DNA of 64,000 nt from Palsa-504 sp963767565 (GCA_963767565.1 CAVYEG010000021.1:1-64000), one strand, 5' to 3'. Shown: positions 17,192 to 27,500, counted from the first letter of the stretch. Numbers and translations are program-made. The notes: generated by a model from the letters alone, not told the origin.

Positions 17192-17438
17192 CTTCTACGG
17201 AATCAAGCCTGGTACGATCCCCGGCTTCGCCGAGGCCGGCGACGGGAGGTTCATCGGCGTGCAGGGCCTGCCGGAGCACACCGTGCGGCACATGACCACC
17301 TTCATGGGCAAGCTGCGCGGCATGTACAACGAGGACGCGCTCGCGTTCGAGGTGTGCGTCCGGCACGTCGCCTCGATGATCGAGGACCAGCGCCGGGGAG
17401 AGGGGCAAGCTGATCCTCGGGAGAGTCCGGACCAGTAA
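17184..17438 (+). CDS. Small hypothetical protein coupled to TetR
   Basis: 84 aa, not recognised: MSDFYGIKPGTIPGFAEAGD then helical MTTFMGKLRGMYNEDALAFEVCVRHVASMIEDQ. GGAGGGCGG lies directly before the ATG, which overlaps the 3' end of the TetR gene by 8 bp, so the two are co-expressed. A partner or effector-related role is only a guess from position. Confidence 0.6.
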   Translation: MSDFYGIKPGTIPGFAEAGDGRFIGVQGLPEHTVRHMTTFMGKLRGMYNEDALAFEVCVRHVASMIEDQRRGEGQADPRESPDQ

Positions 17439-17505
17439 GGTACAGCGCACCGGACAGTGCCGCTGCCGCGGGACAATGCCGTGATAGGGCCAGGAGGTGA
17501 GGCGC

Positions 17506-17802
17506 ATGGAAGCGTCGGATGTGTGGGTGGCCGGAGACGACGGCAACATAGTACGAGCGTCGGCGATCGTCGGTGTCGGCATGGACCCCAACGGCCTGAT
17601 CACCGCGCGGCTCGGCCACGGCGAGTCGGCCAGCGTGATTCTGGCCGATCCCGGCCAGCGGAACGGCGCGCATCCGGCGGATGACTTTCACCGCCAGCTG
17701 ATCAGCACCATCGCCCAGCTTTCCGACGCGTCCGGAGCCTTCCTGGTGCGACCGGCGCACGACGAGGCGCGCGGCTGGCGATGGGTCACCGAACCTCTTT
17801 AG
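17506..17802 (+). CDS. Small hypothetical protein
   Basis: 98 aa, not recognised. It alternates strand-like stretches (VWVAGDDGNIVRASAIVGVG, LITARLGHGESASVIL) with a helix (DFHRQLISTIAQL). AGGAGGTGA, a near-perfect complement of the 16S tail, lies five bases before the ATG, so strong translation is expected. It ends 44 bp before the convergent helicase operon. Confidence 0.65.
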   Translation: MEASDVWVAGDDGNIVRASAIVGVGMDPNGLITARLGHGESASVILADPGQRNGAHPADDFHRQLISTIAQLSDASGAFLVRPAHDEARGWRWVTEPL

Positions 17803-17845
17803 CGCGCCGGTCCGCGTTCCGCGCTGGGGCGGAGCCGGTCTCCCG

Positions 17846-18067
17846 TTACAGGACCGCGCCGCGCGGGGCCACCTCGACCGTGGCGACACCCCGGCCGTAG
17901 AGCACCATGAGCCGGTCGCCGTGCTGGCAGCGCAGTGCCCCGCCGTCCTGAGCCAGGGTCGCGATGACGTGCTCCAAGATGTCGTCCGCCGTCGCGCCCG
18001 CCTCGTCGTAGACGACGTCCAGGTGGTCGCCGGCGAGCAGGCGGATCCGCAGCACGATCTCGGTCAT
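17846..18067 (-). CDS. Small hypothetical protein downstream of the helicase
   Basis: 73 aa with a ubiquitin-like feel (MTEIVLRIRLLAGDHLDVVYDEAGATADDILEHV...). Not assigned. Only two bases separate it from the helicase stop codon, so it is the second gene of that operon. A role in RNA metabolism is an inference from position alone. Confidence 0.6.
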   Translation of the reverse strand: MTEIVLRIRLLAGDHLDVVYDEAGATADDILEHVIATLAQDGGALRCQHGDRLMVLYGRGVATVEVAPRGAVL

Positions 18068-18069
18068 GG

Positions 18070-19479
18070 TCAGTACCTGCGGCGTCCGCGGTGGCCGCCG
18101 GACATGCGCGACACCGCGGCCGCGCCCGGCCCGGTGGCGTTGGCCGCCGTCAGGGCCTGGGCCTGGCTGTGGTGCCGGGCCTGCGGAACGATCCGCTCGG
18201 CGGGTGGCCCGGCAATGGACCGGAGCACCGGCGAGCGCGGGCCGGCCGTCACGGCGTGCGGGACTACGCCCGCCCGGCGCATGAGGCGGCCGACCTCGCT
18301 GCCCTGGGCCGGGGTCTGCACGGTGATCACCACGCCGTCGGCGCCTGCGCGGGCGGTGCGCCCGGCCCGGTGCAGGTAGGCCTTGTGCTCGGCCGGCGGA
18401 TCCGCGTGGATGACCAGGCCGATGTCGTCGACGTGGATGCCGCGCGCGGCGATGTCGGTCGCGACCATGACGCGGACCCCGCCGGAGGAAAACAACGCCA
18501 GGTTCCGGGTGCGGGTGCTTTGCGTCAGGTCGCTATGCAGCTCGGCCGTCGGCACGCCCGCCTCGGCCAGCTGCCGGGCGAGCTTGTGCGCGCCGTGCTT
18601 GGTCCGGGTGAAGACCAGCGCCCGGCTGTGGCCGCCGGCCAGGGCGCACAGCACGGCCAGCCGGTCCTCGGGGCTGACGGTGAGCAGGTGATGGCTGATC
18701 TGGGCGGGCGGCGCGGCCGAGTCCACGGCGTGCCGCGCAGGGTCGTTCAGGAAGCGCCGGACCAGGACATTGACCGCGTTGTCGAGTGTCGCCGAGAACA
18801 GCATCCGCTGTCCCTCCGGCGGCGTAGCCTCCAGCAGGCGCCGCACCACAGGCAGGAACCCCAGGTCGGCCAGGTGGTCCGCCTCGTCGACCACCGTGAT
18901 CTCGACGTCACCCAGGTGGCAGTGGCCCTGCTCGATGAGGTCGGCGAGCCGTCCCGGGCAGGCGACGACGATGTCAGCGCGATCGCGCAACGCGGCCACC
19001 TGTGATCCTTGGGCGGTGCCGCCGAAGACCTCCGTGACGCCGAGGCCCATGGCCTGGGCCAGCGGCAGCAGGACCGCCCGGACCTGGCTGGCGAGTTCGC
19101 GCGTCGGCAGGAGCACCAGGCCACGCGGACGGCAGGCCATGGTGTAGCCGTCGGCCAGCCGCGCCACGAGCGGGAGCGAGTAGGCCAGCGTCTTACCGGA
19201 ACCGGTGCGGCCCTGACCGAGAATGTCGCGCCCGGCGAGCGCGTCGGGCAGCGTGACGGCCTGAATCGGGAACGGCGCGGTGATGCCAGCCGCGGCGAGC
19301 GTCGCGACCAGCGGTGCCGGGACGCCGAGTGAGCCGAAGGTGGCGGGAAGCCCGTGGACGTCATGCCATGCCGGGCCAGCGCCCGGCCTTTCGTGGGGCA
19401 GGATGGTCAAAGGGTCCCTTCCGGATTGGGCAGCCGCGTTTGTCGAGGCCTCCACATCCGTGGGAACCAGTCCGCTCAC
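18070..19479 (-). CDS. DEAD-box ATP-dependent RNA helicase
   Basis: 469 aa. All core motifs are present: Q motif (PFPIQ), I (GRTGSGKT), Ia (PTRELA), II (VVDEADH, a DEAD box), III (SAT), IV (LVFTRTK), V (VATDIAARGI), VI (HRAGRTAR). The C-terminal tail is basic and Gly-rich (GGHRGRRRY), typical of RNA-binding ends in RhlE/CsdA-type enzymes. It unwinds structured RNA during ribosome assembly, RNA decay or cold adaptation. GTG at 19479 has no clear ribosome site, so the exact start is uncertain. A hairpin lies in the leader. Confidence 0.9.
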   Translation of the reverse strand: MSGLVPTDVEASTNAAAQSGRDPLTILPHERPGAGPAWHDVHGLPATFGSLGVPAPLVATLAAAGITAPFPIQAVTLPDALAGRDILGQGRTGSGKTLAYSLPLVARLADGYTMACRPRGLVLLPTRELASQVRAVLLPLAQAMGLGVTEVFGGTAQGSQVAALRDRADIVVACPGRLADLIEQGHCHLGDVEITVVDEADHLADLGFLPVVRRLLEATPPEGQRMLFSATLDNAVNVLVRRFLNDPARHAVDSAAPPAQISHHLLTVSPEDRLAVLCALAGGHSRALVFTRTKHGAHKLARQLAEAGVPTAELHSDLTQSTRTRNLALFSSGGVRVMVATDIAARGIHVDDIGLVIHADPPAEHKAYLHRAGRTARAGADGVVITVQTPAQGSEVGRLMRRAGVVPHAVTAGPRSPVLRSIAGPPAERIVPQARHHSQAQALTAANATGPGAAAVSRMSGGHRGRRRY

Positions 19480-19496
19480 GTGAGCCAGACACGACC

Positions 19497-19518
19497 GGCG
19501 TTACGGTACGGTAACGCC
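19497..19518 (-). promoter_or_regulatory. Hairpin in the helicase leader
   Basis: GGCGTTAC / GTAACGCC, perfect 8-bp arms with a 6-nt loop, 18 bp upstream of the helicase start. It could be an operator or an RNA structure in the 5' leader. The rest of 19519-19779 shows nothing I can identify. Confidence 0.4.
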
Positions 19519-19779
19519 TTGCTGTTTGTGTCCTTCACAATACCGCACGTCCCGGACCGCGCCGGGGTTGGTCACCGAGCGCCGGCCAGCAGCCAGGCGA
19601 GCAGGCGCAGGGCGTTCCGTCCGAGATGCCGCGGGGCAAGCCCCCTGGTGCAAGCCCGTGGTGCAATTCTGGACAAAGGAGCAGATTAAACCGCCCGTTG
19701 CCGCTCGTGCCGGCGCGGCCGGCGATCGCTGTCCTCAACCATGGGGGCGCGGCGGCCTGAGGGGCGCATACTGGTATTG

Positions 19780-20007
19780 ATGAAGCCTGCCCGCGCCGCG
19801 AACCGGCGCTTCCTGCCCGGAAGTCCCTTCAATGCCATGCCTGTGGCTCCGCCCCCGGAGGAGTTCACCGTCCGTGATCAGGTAACCCACGACAAGTACG
19901 GCCTCGGCTGGGTCGTGGTGGTCGAGGATGACGATGCGGTGGTCGTGGACTTCGGTTCACGCAAGGTCCGGATCCTTTCGCCTTTCGACCGGCTGACCAA
20001 GCTCTGA
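19780..20007 (+). CDS. Small conserved hypothetical protein
   Basis: 75 aa: a basic N-terminus (MKPARAANRRFLPGSPFN) then a compact beta-rich part EEFTVRDQVTHDKYGLGWVV..VVVDFGSRKVRI..FDRLTKL. The pattern 'V.HD.YGLG.V' followed by 'V.DFG...RI' is a small domain I have seen in many actinomycete proteins of unknown function, resembling CarD/UvrD-tail-type Tudor folds. ATG 19780 is chosen; 19741 and 19837 are alternatives. A MarR-like remnant overlaps its 3' end on the other strand. Confidence 0.6.
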   Translation: MKPARAANRRFLPGSPFNAMPVAPPPEEFTVRDQVTHDKYGLGWVVVVEDDDAVVVDFGSRKVRILSPFDRLTKL

Positions 20008-20151
20008 CCGGTCTTCGGTCGCGGTCACGTCCACGCCGCCCAGGAGGGCCAGTACCTCGCCGACGGTGCGTTGCCGGGCGGCGGGCTCTGGCAGCGGCAG
20101 GTGCGCCTGGATGCGGTACCGGTTGCGGCGGCCGTCCTTCTCCTTGACCAC
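19957..20151 (-). pseudogene. C-terminal remnant of a MarR-like winged-helix regulator
   Basis: The frame VVKEKDGRRNRYRIQAHLPL..EPAARQRTVGEVLALLGG matches the wing and C-terminal helix of small winged-helix regulators (AGY-VxxxKDGRRNRY-type). An in-frame TGA lies just upstream of VRQVVKEKDG, and the recognition helices are missing, so this is a fragment. The frame stays open to 19957 into the neighbouring gene. Confidence 0.5.
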
Positions 20152-20504
20152 TTGGCGAACTCAACCGATCGCGCCGGATGCGGGCAATCCGGCAGCTATC
20201 TGGATGATTTAGCACCTGGTAGCGCCCGAGCCGTCCCCGGCTCCGCGTAGTGTGGTGGACGAGGCAGCCGCTCGGATTTTCTGTCATGCTGCCTTGCGGC
20301 ACCTGGCAGACAGCGCGGGTTCACCAGCATGTTCCGCCTTGTTGTCGTGGATCCCCGGGAGAGGATGCCCGTGTCGCAAGCCAGCCCGGCCAGCCAGCCG
20401 TCGAGCCGGTCCTGGCGCGCCGCGGTCCGGCGAACCAGGGCGTGCCCGCTGGGCTGGTCCGTAAGCCAGGACCCGGAGCCGGCGGCGCCGGTATCGGCGC
20501 TGCC

Positions 20505-21713
20505 ATGGGCTTGAATCACCTGGCCGCCCCGAGCGGGGATAGTGACGCCCTTGAGATCGGCGGACCGCTGCCTGTTGCTCCGCTCGAAATGGCCCACTCA
20601 GGTCCGGCCCGAGGTGTGCCGCGCGCTGCGCGGCAGGCGGCCGGCGAGCAGGTGCCGGGCACCGGCCCGGGCGACGTCGCGGCTGCTGCTGCCCAGCCGC
20701 CTCCGGCGGCGGGCGAGGAGAGCCAGGACGAGCGGCTGGTCTCCGGCGAGGACGACGAGGACGACGAGGACCTGCCGCCCGCCCGGCTGACAGCCGGGGG
20801 CGCCAGCGCCGACCCGGTCAAGGACTACCTGAAGCAGATCGGCCGGGTGCCGCTGCTCAACGCCGGGCAGGAGGTCGAGCTGGCCAAGTGGATCGAGGCC
20901 GGCCTGTTCGCCGATCAGAAGCTCGCCGAAGGCAGCCGGAACCTGTCCACCGAAGTGCGGATCGACCTCGAGCAGGTCGCCGACCACGGCAGGAGAGCCA
21001 AGAACCACCTGGTGGAGGCCAACCTGCGCCTGGTCGTCTCGCTGGCCAGGCGGTATGCCGGGCGCGGCATGCTGTTCCTGGACCTGATCCAGGAGGGGAA
21101 CCTGGGCCTGATCCGCGGCGTGGAGAAGTTCGACTACACCAGGGGCTACAAGTTCTCCACGTACGCCACCTGGTGGATCCGGCAGGCCATCACCCGGGCC
21201 ATGGCCGACCAGGCCCGCACCATCCGCCTGCCGGCGCACATGGCCGAGGCCATCAGCAAGCTGGCCCGGGCGCAGCGCCAGCTGCTCCAGGACCTGGGCC
21301 GCGAGCCCACCCCGGAGGAGCTGGCGGCCGAGCTGGACATGAGCGCGGAGAAGGTCGTCGAGGTGCAGAAGTACGGCCGCGAGCCGATCTCCTTGCATAC
21401 CCCGCTCGGCGAGGACGGCGACAGCGAGTTCGGCGACCTGATCGAGGACTCCGAGGCCATCCAGCCCGGCGAGGCGGTCGGCTTCACCCTGCTGCAGGAG
21501 CAGCTGCACTCGGTCCTCAGCACCCTGTCCGAGCGTGAGGCCGGCGTGGTGTCGCTGCGGTTCGGGCTGACCGACGGCCAGCCCAAGACGCTGGAGGAGA
21601 TCGGCCAGGTCTACGGGGTCACCCGGGAGCGGATCCGCCAGATCGAGTCCAAGACCATGTCCAAGCTGCGGCACCCGTCCCGGTCCAACCTCCTGCGGGA
21701 CTATCTCGAATGA
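20505..21713 (+). CDS. Group-2 (RpoD-like) RNA polymerase sigma factor
   Basis: 402 aa from ATG 20505. An Asp/Glu-rich segment (GEDDEDDEDLPP, about residue 80) is followed by region 1.2 (DPVKDYLKQIGRVPLL), region 2 (LVEANLRLVVSLARRY, FLDLIQEGNLGLIRGVEKFDY, FSTYATWWIRQAITRA), region 3 and region 4.2 (TLEEIGQVYGVTRERIRQIESKTMSKL). It is shorter at the N-terminus than a primary HrdB/SigA, which suggests an alternative vegetative-type factor recognising standard promoters. The frame is open further upstream but composition there is poor. The gap 20152-20504 holds nothing else I can name. It ends 54 bp before the Wadjet operon. Confidence 0.85.
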   Translation: MGLNHLAAPSGDSDALEIGGPLPVAPLEMAHSGPARGVPRAARQAAGEQVPGTGPGDVAAAAAQPPPAAGEESQDERLVSGEDDEDDEDLPPARLTAGGASADPVKDYLKQIGRVPLLNAGQEVELAKWIEAGLFADQKLAEGSRNLSTEVRIDLEQVADHGRRAKNHLVEANLRLVVSLARRYAGRGMLFLDLIQEGNLGLIRGVEKFDYTRGYKFSTYATWWIRQAITRAMADQARTIRLPAHMAEAISKLARAQRQLLQDLGREPTPEELAAELDMSAEKVVEVQKYGREPISLHTPLGEDGDSEFGDLIEDSEAIQPGEAVGFTLLQEQLHSVLSTLSEREAGVVSLRFGLTDGQPKTLEEIGQVYGVTRERIRQIESKTMSKLRHPSRSNLLRDYLE

Positions 21714-21763
21714 CCTGACCGGCAGCCGTCGTGGCGGGCGGTGAGTTGCGGACCTTTTGTCAG

Positions 21764-21769
21764 TAGCAT
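21764..21769 (+). promoter_or_regulatory. Possible -10 box of the Wadjet operon
   Basis: TAGCAT lies just upstream of the first jetA codons; the start point would fall near 21776, between the ATG at 21768 and the GTG at 21786. No -35 at good spacing is seen. Co-transcription with the sigma factor gene is the alternative. Confidence 0.3.
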
Positions 21770-23333
21770 GCGGCAGGATGTAGCCGTGGTCAGCGCAGCC
21801 GCTCCCTCGGCGCACAGCCGGGGCGAGCCCCAGCCATTCGCGCACCTGAGCGTGCCGAATGCTGTCCTGTACCGGAGCCTGCTGCAGACCTTCGCGCGGG
21901 CGAAGGAGCGCTTCGTCGTGCACCTGCGGCCCGAAGATGTCGCGTCCGAGCTCCGGGCCGAGCCTGACGAGCAGCTCACGGCCGCGCTGGAGCAGCTCGT
22001 CCTCTGGGGGAACCTGCGCGCGGACGTCGATACCGGCCGGGTCACCACGGTGGAGGACTTCCACCGCAAGCGGTCCCTGTACCAGCTGACCGCCGCCGGG
22101 CAGGCGGCTGAGCAGGCGATCGCGTTCTACGAGGAGGCCATCGGCCGGCGCGGGCAGCTCCAGTCGGTGGCCCTGGCCGACATCGCCGACCGGCTCCAGT
22201 CGCTGCTGGTCCTGGCCGCGGACCGCGACCCGGATCCGGCCAAGACGCACCTGCTGCTGCTGTCCGTGGCGGAGCGGTTCTCCTCGCTGGCCGACAACGC
22301 GCAGGCGTTCATGTCCGCGCTGCGACGCGCCATCGACTTCTCCGACGGAGACGTCGACGGGTTCCTCGCGTACAAGGAACGGCTGATCGACTACATCAAC
22401 CGGTTCATCGCGGACCTGGCCAATTCCGGCGCCCAGATCGCGGTGGTGCTAACCGAGCTCGAAGACAAAGGTCACGAGCGGCTGCTCGAGCTGGCCGCGC
22501 GGCGGGAGGCGGCCGACGCGGTACCCGAGGGCGCGGACGCCACCGAATCCCTGGCCCGCGCGGAGAAACAGGCCCTCGACGCGTGGCGCAACCGCTGGCG
22601 CGGGCTGGACGACTGGTTCACCTCGCGGGACGCCGGGCATCCAAGCCAGGCCCGGCTGCTGCGCCAGGCCGCCGTGACCGCGATCAAGCAGCTCATCGAC
22701 GCCGTGGGCCTGCTCAACGACCGGCGTTCCGGCCGTTCGGATCGTTCGGCGGACTTCCGCGTGCTCGCCCGGTGGTTCGCCGAGGCGCCGGACGACGAGG
22801 CCGCCCACCGCCTGTGGCGGGCGGCGTTCGGCCTGTGTCCCGCGCGGCACCTGTCCGTCACGAGCGCGACCGCCGACGCCTGGCGCGACCTGCCGAACGG
22901 GACGGCCTGGGCGGACGCCCCGCCTATCCGCATCTCGCCCCAGCTGAGGAAGACCGGGACCTACGAGCGGCGCGGCCACCCGAACCAGGTACGGGACCGG
23001 TCGGCCGAGCGGGAAATCCTGCGCAGGCAGTCGGAACGCGAGACGGCCGAGACGGCCGCGGCCCGGCGGCGCCTGCGCACCACCGGGCCGACGCTGCTGT
23101 CCGATCTCGACGTGCTGGACCCCCGGGCGTTCCGGCTGTTCCTGGCGCTGCTCGGCGACGCGCTGGCCGCCCGCAGGCCCGGCGACACCGAGGTGAAGAC
23201 CGTGACCAGCGACGGCACGCTGGAGGTACGGCTCTCGCTGGTCCCGGACGGCGGCACGGCCACGATCCGCACCGCCGACGGCCTGCTCACCGGTCCGCAG
23301 CACGTCGTCGAGATCACGGACCTGGGATCATGA
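21768..23333 (+). CDS. jetA: Wadjet type II subunit JetA (TIGR02677/DUF2397 family)
   Basis: 521 aa kleisin-like subunit of the Wadjet anti-plasmid SMC complex (analogue of MukF), which links the JetC heads. The N-terminal winged-helix part starts PFAHLSVPNAVLYRSLLQTF and includes LEQLVLWGNLRADVDTGRVTTVEDF..RSLYQLTAAGQAAE; a helical middle follows (DFSDGDVDGFLAYKERLIDYINRFI); then a conserved C-terminal region (ISPQLRKTGTYERRGHPNQVRDRSAE). Start choice is 21768, but GTG 21786 would also work, possibly leaderless. The stop overlaps the jetB start (ATGA). The identification rests on these features plus the three downstream partners in canonical order. Confidence 0.85.
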   Translation: MRQDVAVVSAAAPSAHSRGEPQPFAHLSVPNAVLYRSLLQTFARAKERFVVHLRPEDVASELRAEPDEQLTAALEQLVLWGNLRADVDTGRVTTVEDFHRKRSLYQLTAAGQAAEQAIAFYEEAIGRRGQLQSVALADIADRLQSLLVLAADRDPDPAKTHLLLLSVAERFSSLADNAQAFMSALRRAIDFSDGDVDGFLAYKERLIDYINRFIADLANSGAQIAVVLTELEDKGHERLLELAARREAADAVPEGADATESLARAEKQALDAWRNRWRGLDDWFTSRDAGHPSQARLLRQAAVTAIKQLIDAVGLLNDRRSGRSDRSADFRVLARWFAEAPDDEAAHRLWRAAFGLCPARHLSVTSATADAWRDLPNGTAWADAPPIRISPQLRKTGTYERRGHPNQVRDRSAEREILRRQSERETAETAAARRRLRTTGPTLLSDLDVLDPRAFRLFLALLGDALAARRPGDTEVKTVTSDGTLEVRLSLVPDGGTATIRTADGLLTGPQHVVEITDLGS

Positions 23334-24526
23334 TCCCGGCCGAGGAACAGCACCAGCGCCAGGCCGCGCTCCGCGCCCTGCTGGCCAAGCCGCTCCTGGT
23401 CGCCGACACCGACCGCGACACGCTGATCGGAGTCCGGCGGTACCTGACCGAGCTGCGCGAGTGGCTGGCCCGCGAGACCGGCTGGCGGCTGGCCGCGGAT
23501 TCGGAGACGGCACGGCTGTTCAAGACCGCCCCGGTGCCGTCCGACGCCTCCCACCCGGCGCGCGGGCACGACAAGGAGCCGTTCGGCCGGCGCCGGTACG
23601 TCACCCTGTGCCTGGCCCTGTCGGCCCTGGCCCGGGCCGACGCGCAGACCACGCTCGGCAGCCTGGCCGACGACGTGCTGACCGCCGCGGCCGAACCGGA
23701 GCTCGCGGGATGCGGGTTCACGCTGACGCTAGAGCGCCGGTCCGACCGGTCCGACCTGGTCGCGGTGGTCCGCCTGCTGCTCGCCTGGGGCGTGCTGAGC
23801 CGGGTCGCCGGGGACGAGGATGCCTACCTGGCGGCCGGGACCGACGTGCTGTACGACGTGCGCAGGCCGGTGCTCGGCGTGCTGCTGTCCGGTACCAGGG
23901 GCCCGTCCACCGTCACGGCCCCGGCCTTCGAGGGGCGGCTCGCCGAGCTGACCGCGGAGCCGGTCCCCGACAGCGACGACCTGCGCAACCAGGCGCTGCG
24001 CAGGCGGCTTACCCGGCGGCTGCTCGAGGACCCGGTCGTGTACTACGACGAACTCGACGAGGACGAACACGCCTACCTGCTGTCCCAGCGGCACGCCATC
24101 ACCCGGCGGATCGCGGACGCGACCGGGCTGGTCCCGGAGCTGCGCGCCGAGGGGATCGCCATGGTGGACCCCGAGGACGAGCTGACCGACGTGCGGATGC
24201 CCGAGCAGCGCACCGACGGGCACGTGACGCTGCTCGTCGCGGAGTACCTCGCCTGCCGGGATCGCGCCGCGCTCGACGAGCTGCGCGCCTTCGTCCGGCA
24301 GGCGGCCGCCGAGCACCGGGGCTACTGGCGCAAGGGCGTGACCGAACCGGGCGCGGAAGCGGAGCTGCTGGCCACCGCGCTGGAGAAGCTGTCTGCGCTG
24401 CGTCTGGTCGAGGTGGCCGGATCCGCGGTCCGCAGCCGCCCGGCGATCGCGCGCTTCGCCCTGGACGAGCCGGTCATCCGCGAAACGAGAAAGGCGCGAG
24501 CCGATGCTGCCAGCACCCTGTTCTGA
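23330..24526 (+). CDS. jetB: Wadjet type II subunit JetB (TIGR02678/DUF2398 family)
   Basis: 398 aa KITE-like winged-helix subunit (analogue of MukE) that binds the JetA kleisin. Family features: helical start EEQHQRQAALRALLAKPLL, FKTAPVPSDASHPARGHDKEPFGRRRYVTLCLALSAL, the block DPVVYYDELDEDEHAYLLSQR, and a C-terminal winged-helix ending SRPAIARFALDEP. ATG overlaps the jetA stop by four bases and the gene runs 23 bp into jetC, so the subunits are translated together, as expected for a fixed-ratio complex. Confidence 0.85.
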   Translation: MIPAEEQHQRQAALRALLAKPLLVADTDRDTLIGVRRYLTELREWLARETGWRLAADSETARLFKTAPVPSDASHPARGHDKEPFGRRRYVTLCLALSALARADAQTTLGSLADDVLTAAAEPELAGCGFTLTLERRSDRSDLVAVVRLLLAWGVLSRVAGDEDAYLAAGTDVLYDVRRPVLGVLLSGTRGPSTVTAPAFEGRLAELTAEPVPDSDDLRNQALRRRLTRRLLEDPVVYYDELDEDEHAYLLSQRHAITRRIADATGLVPELRAEGIAMVDPEDELTDVRMPEQRTDGHVTLLVAEYLACRDRAALDELRAFVRQAAAEHRGYWRKGVTEPGAEAELLATALEKLSALRLVEVAGSAVRSRPAIARFALDEPVIRETRKARADAASTLF

Positions 24527-27500
24527 GCGGTGGAAGCCGCTGCGGGCCGGCCTGGTCGACATGTTCTACTACGACGCCGAGGAATTCTGGTTCCACGACG
24601 GCCGCCTGCTGCTGCGCGGCAACAACGGCACCGGCAAGTCCAAGGTGCTCGCGCTGACGCTGCCGTTCCTGCTGGACGGCGAGCTCGCGCCGCACCGGGT
24701 GGAGCCGGACGGCGACCGGCAGAAGAAGATGGAATGGAACCTCCTGCTCGGCGGCAAGCATCCTCATCCCGAGCGCCTCGGCTACACCTGGCTCGAGTTC
24801 GGCCGCCGCGCCGTGGACGGGACGGCTGAGTTCTGCACCATCGGCTGCGGGCTCAAGGCCGTCGCCGGCCGCGGCGTCGCGCGCCACTGGTTCTTCGTCA
24901 CGACCCAGCGCGTCGGCGTGGGCCTGCACCTGCTGCCGGCCAGCCGGGTCCCGTTGACCAGGGAAAAGCTACGCGAGGAGATCGACGGGCACGGACTGGT
25001 GTACGACCGGGCCGCCGACTACCGGCGGGCGGTGGACGAGACCCTGTTCGGGCTCGGGGAGCACCGCTACGAGGCGCTGGTCAACCTGCTGATCCAGCTC
25101 CGGCAGCCGCAGCTGTCCAAGCGGCCCGACGAGAGGCTGCTGTCCCGCGCGCTCACCGAAGCGCTGCCGCCGCTGAGCCCGGGCCTGGTGACCACGGTGG
25201 CGGACGCGTTCCGCGGCCTGGATTCCGAACGGGACGCCCTGCGCGCGCTGTCCGAAGCGCACACCGCCGCGACCGACTTCCTGCACCACTACCGCAGGTA
25301 CGCGCGGGTCGCCGCCAAGCGCAAGGCGACCGGGCCACGTCAGGCGCAGAGCCGGTACGAACAGCTCGGCCGGGACCTGACCGCGGCCGAGGAAGCGTAC
25401 ACGGCGGCGGACGCCGAGCTGCAGGCGGCGCGGGGTGAGCTGGAAGAGCTCGAGCGAGAGCGGGCCAGGCTCGAAGCGCAGCGTGAGGCGCTGCGAGCGG
25501 ACCCCGCGATGCGCGACGCCAGGGAGCTGGACCGCCGTCACCAGGACGCGCGGCGCCAGAGCGAGATGGCCCGGGACCGGGAGCAGACCAGGGACCGGCT
25601 GACCGCGGAACTGACCCGTCGGTCGGCGAAGGCCAGCCAGGCCGCCCAGCAGGCCTCGGCCGCGGAGAACGAGCTGCACGCCGCGCAGGACACCGCCGGC
25701 GCCGCGGCCGCGGCGGCACGGTGCACGCCGGGTCACCGGGCGGCCATCGAGGGCTGGCGCGAAGACCTGCCGCGGGCCCGGCGCGCGGCGCACGAGGTCG
25801 CCGACCGGCAGGCCGGGGCGATCGGGCGGCTGGAGCGCCTGCTCGCCGAGGTCGCCGACCGCAGCTCGGCGCTTGCTGCGGCTCGCACCGAGGTGGACCG
25901 GCTGACCACCGAAATCCAAGCCGCCACCGACCGGGTCACCGCGGCAGAGCAGGATTCGGCCGAACGAGCCGGGGAACTCGCCCGCGCCTACCGGTTCTTC
26001 CTGCGCGGGCTGACGGAGCTCAGGGTTGCCGATCCGGAAGAGCTGATCAGCGGGCTGGAAGCGTGGGCGACGGCCGGCGACGGCGCTAATCCCGCGGTCG
26101 CGGTCATCGACGACGCGGCCCGGGCGGGCGGCGCCGAGATCGGCCGTCTCGGTGCCGAACTGTCCGCCCGTCGTTCGGCGCACGCCGGTCACGCGGGTGA
26201 GCTCGGGGCCGAGATCGAGCGGCTGCGAGCGGGCGGCCACGACGCCCCGCCCGCGCCGCACACCAGGGATCCGCAGGTCCGTGCCACCCGGCCGGGGGCG
26301 CCGCTGTGGCAGGTGACCGACTTCGCGCCGCGCGTGCCCGACGATCACCGGGCGGGCCTGGAGGCCGCCCTGGAGGCGGCCGGGATCCTCGACGCGTGGC
26401 TCACGCCCGGCGGCGACCTCGTCGCCGGCGACGTCGTCCTGGTCAGCGGGCGCCATCCGGTTACCGGGCCGTCCTGCGACGCCGTGCTGGTCCCGGCGGT
26501 CAATGCGGGCGACCCGCGGGCCGCCGCCCTGCCGCAGACCGCGGTCCGGGCCGCGCTGTCCGCGATCGGCCTGGGACCGGGCACCGGGATCACCTGGGTG
26601 AGCACCGACGGTCGCTGGGCGAACGGGGTGCTGGCCGGGAGCTGGCACAAGGATGCCGCGGTCCACATCGGGGCAGGCGCACGAGAGACGGCCCGCCGGG
26701 ATCGGATCGCCCGGCTGACCGCCGAGCTGGCCGAGGTGAACGACGCGATCGCCACGCTCGACCAGACCATCGACGAGCTTGACCGCCGCCGGGACCGGCT
26801 GGCCGCCGAGCATCGCGCCATACCCGCGGATGCGGCGGTCCGCGAGGCGCACACCAGGGCCGCCGAACAGCGCAAGCGCCGCCAGGAGCTCCGGGACGCC
26901 CGCGGCGAGGCGGAACGGGTGCACGCCGCGCGCCAGCAGGCGCTGGCGGACGCGCGGACCGCGGCGGACGAGTTCGCCGCCGACACTCACCTGCCCGCCG
27001 ACCCGGAGCAGCTGGCCGTGGTCAGGACCGGACTGGGGGACTACCGCGTGGCGCTGGCCGCGCTGTGGCCGGCCGCGGAGAAGACCGAGCTCGCGAGCCG
27101 GAGCGCGGCCGAGGCCGCCGACGAGCTGGCCGAGACCCGGCACCACCTCACCGAGGCCGCCGAGCAGGCCTCCTCGGCCCGGGACACGGCGACGGCCGCC
27201 CAGGCGCTGTACCAAGCGCTGCTGGAGACGGCCGGCGCCGCGGTCGAGGAGCTGAACCGGAAACTGGACGAGCTCCGCCGGGTTGCCGAACGCCGCAGCG
27301 CCGACGAGCAGGCGGCCCGCGAGCTTGAGCAGCAGGCGATCAGCGACCGCGGCCGGGCCGAGGGAACGCGCGATACGCTGCGCACCGAGATCGCCGAGGC
27401 GGCCCGGGTACGTGACGCGGCCGTCGCGGAGTTCCGGGCGTTCGCCGCCACCGGGGTACTGCGGATCGCGCTGCCGGATCTGGACCTGCCGGATCCGGCC

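Noticed and set aside
20598..22250. 550-codon frame antisense to the sigma factor and jetA
   Set aside because: Low-complexity shadow; both plus-strand genes are clearly real.
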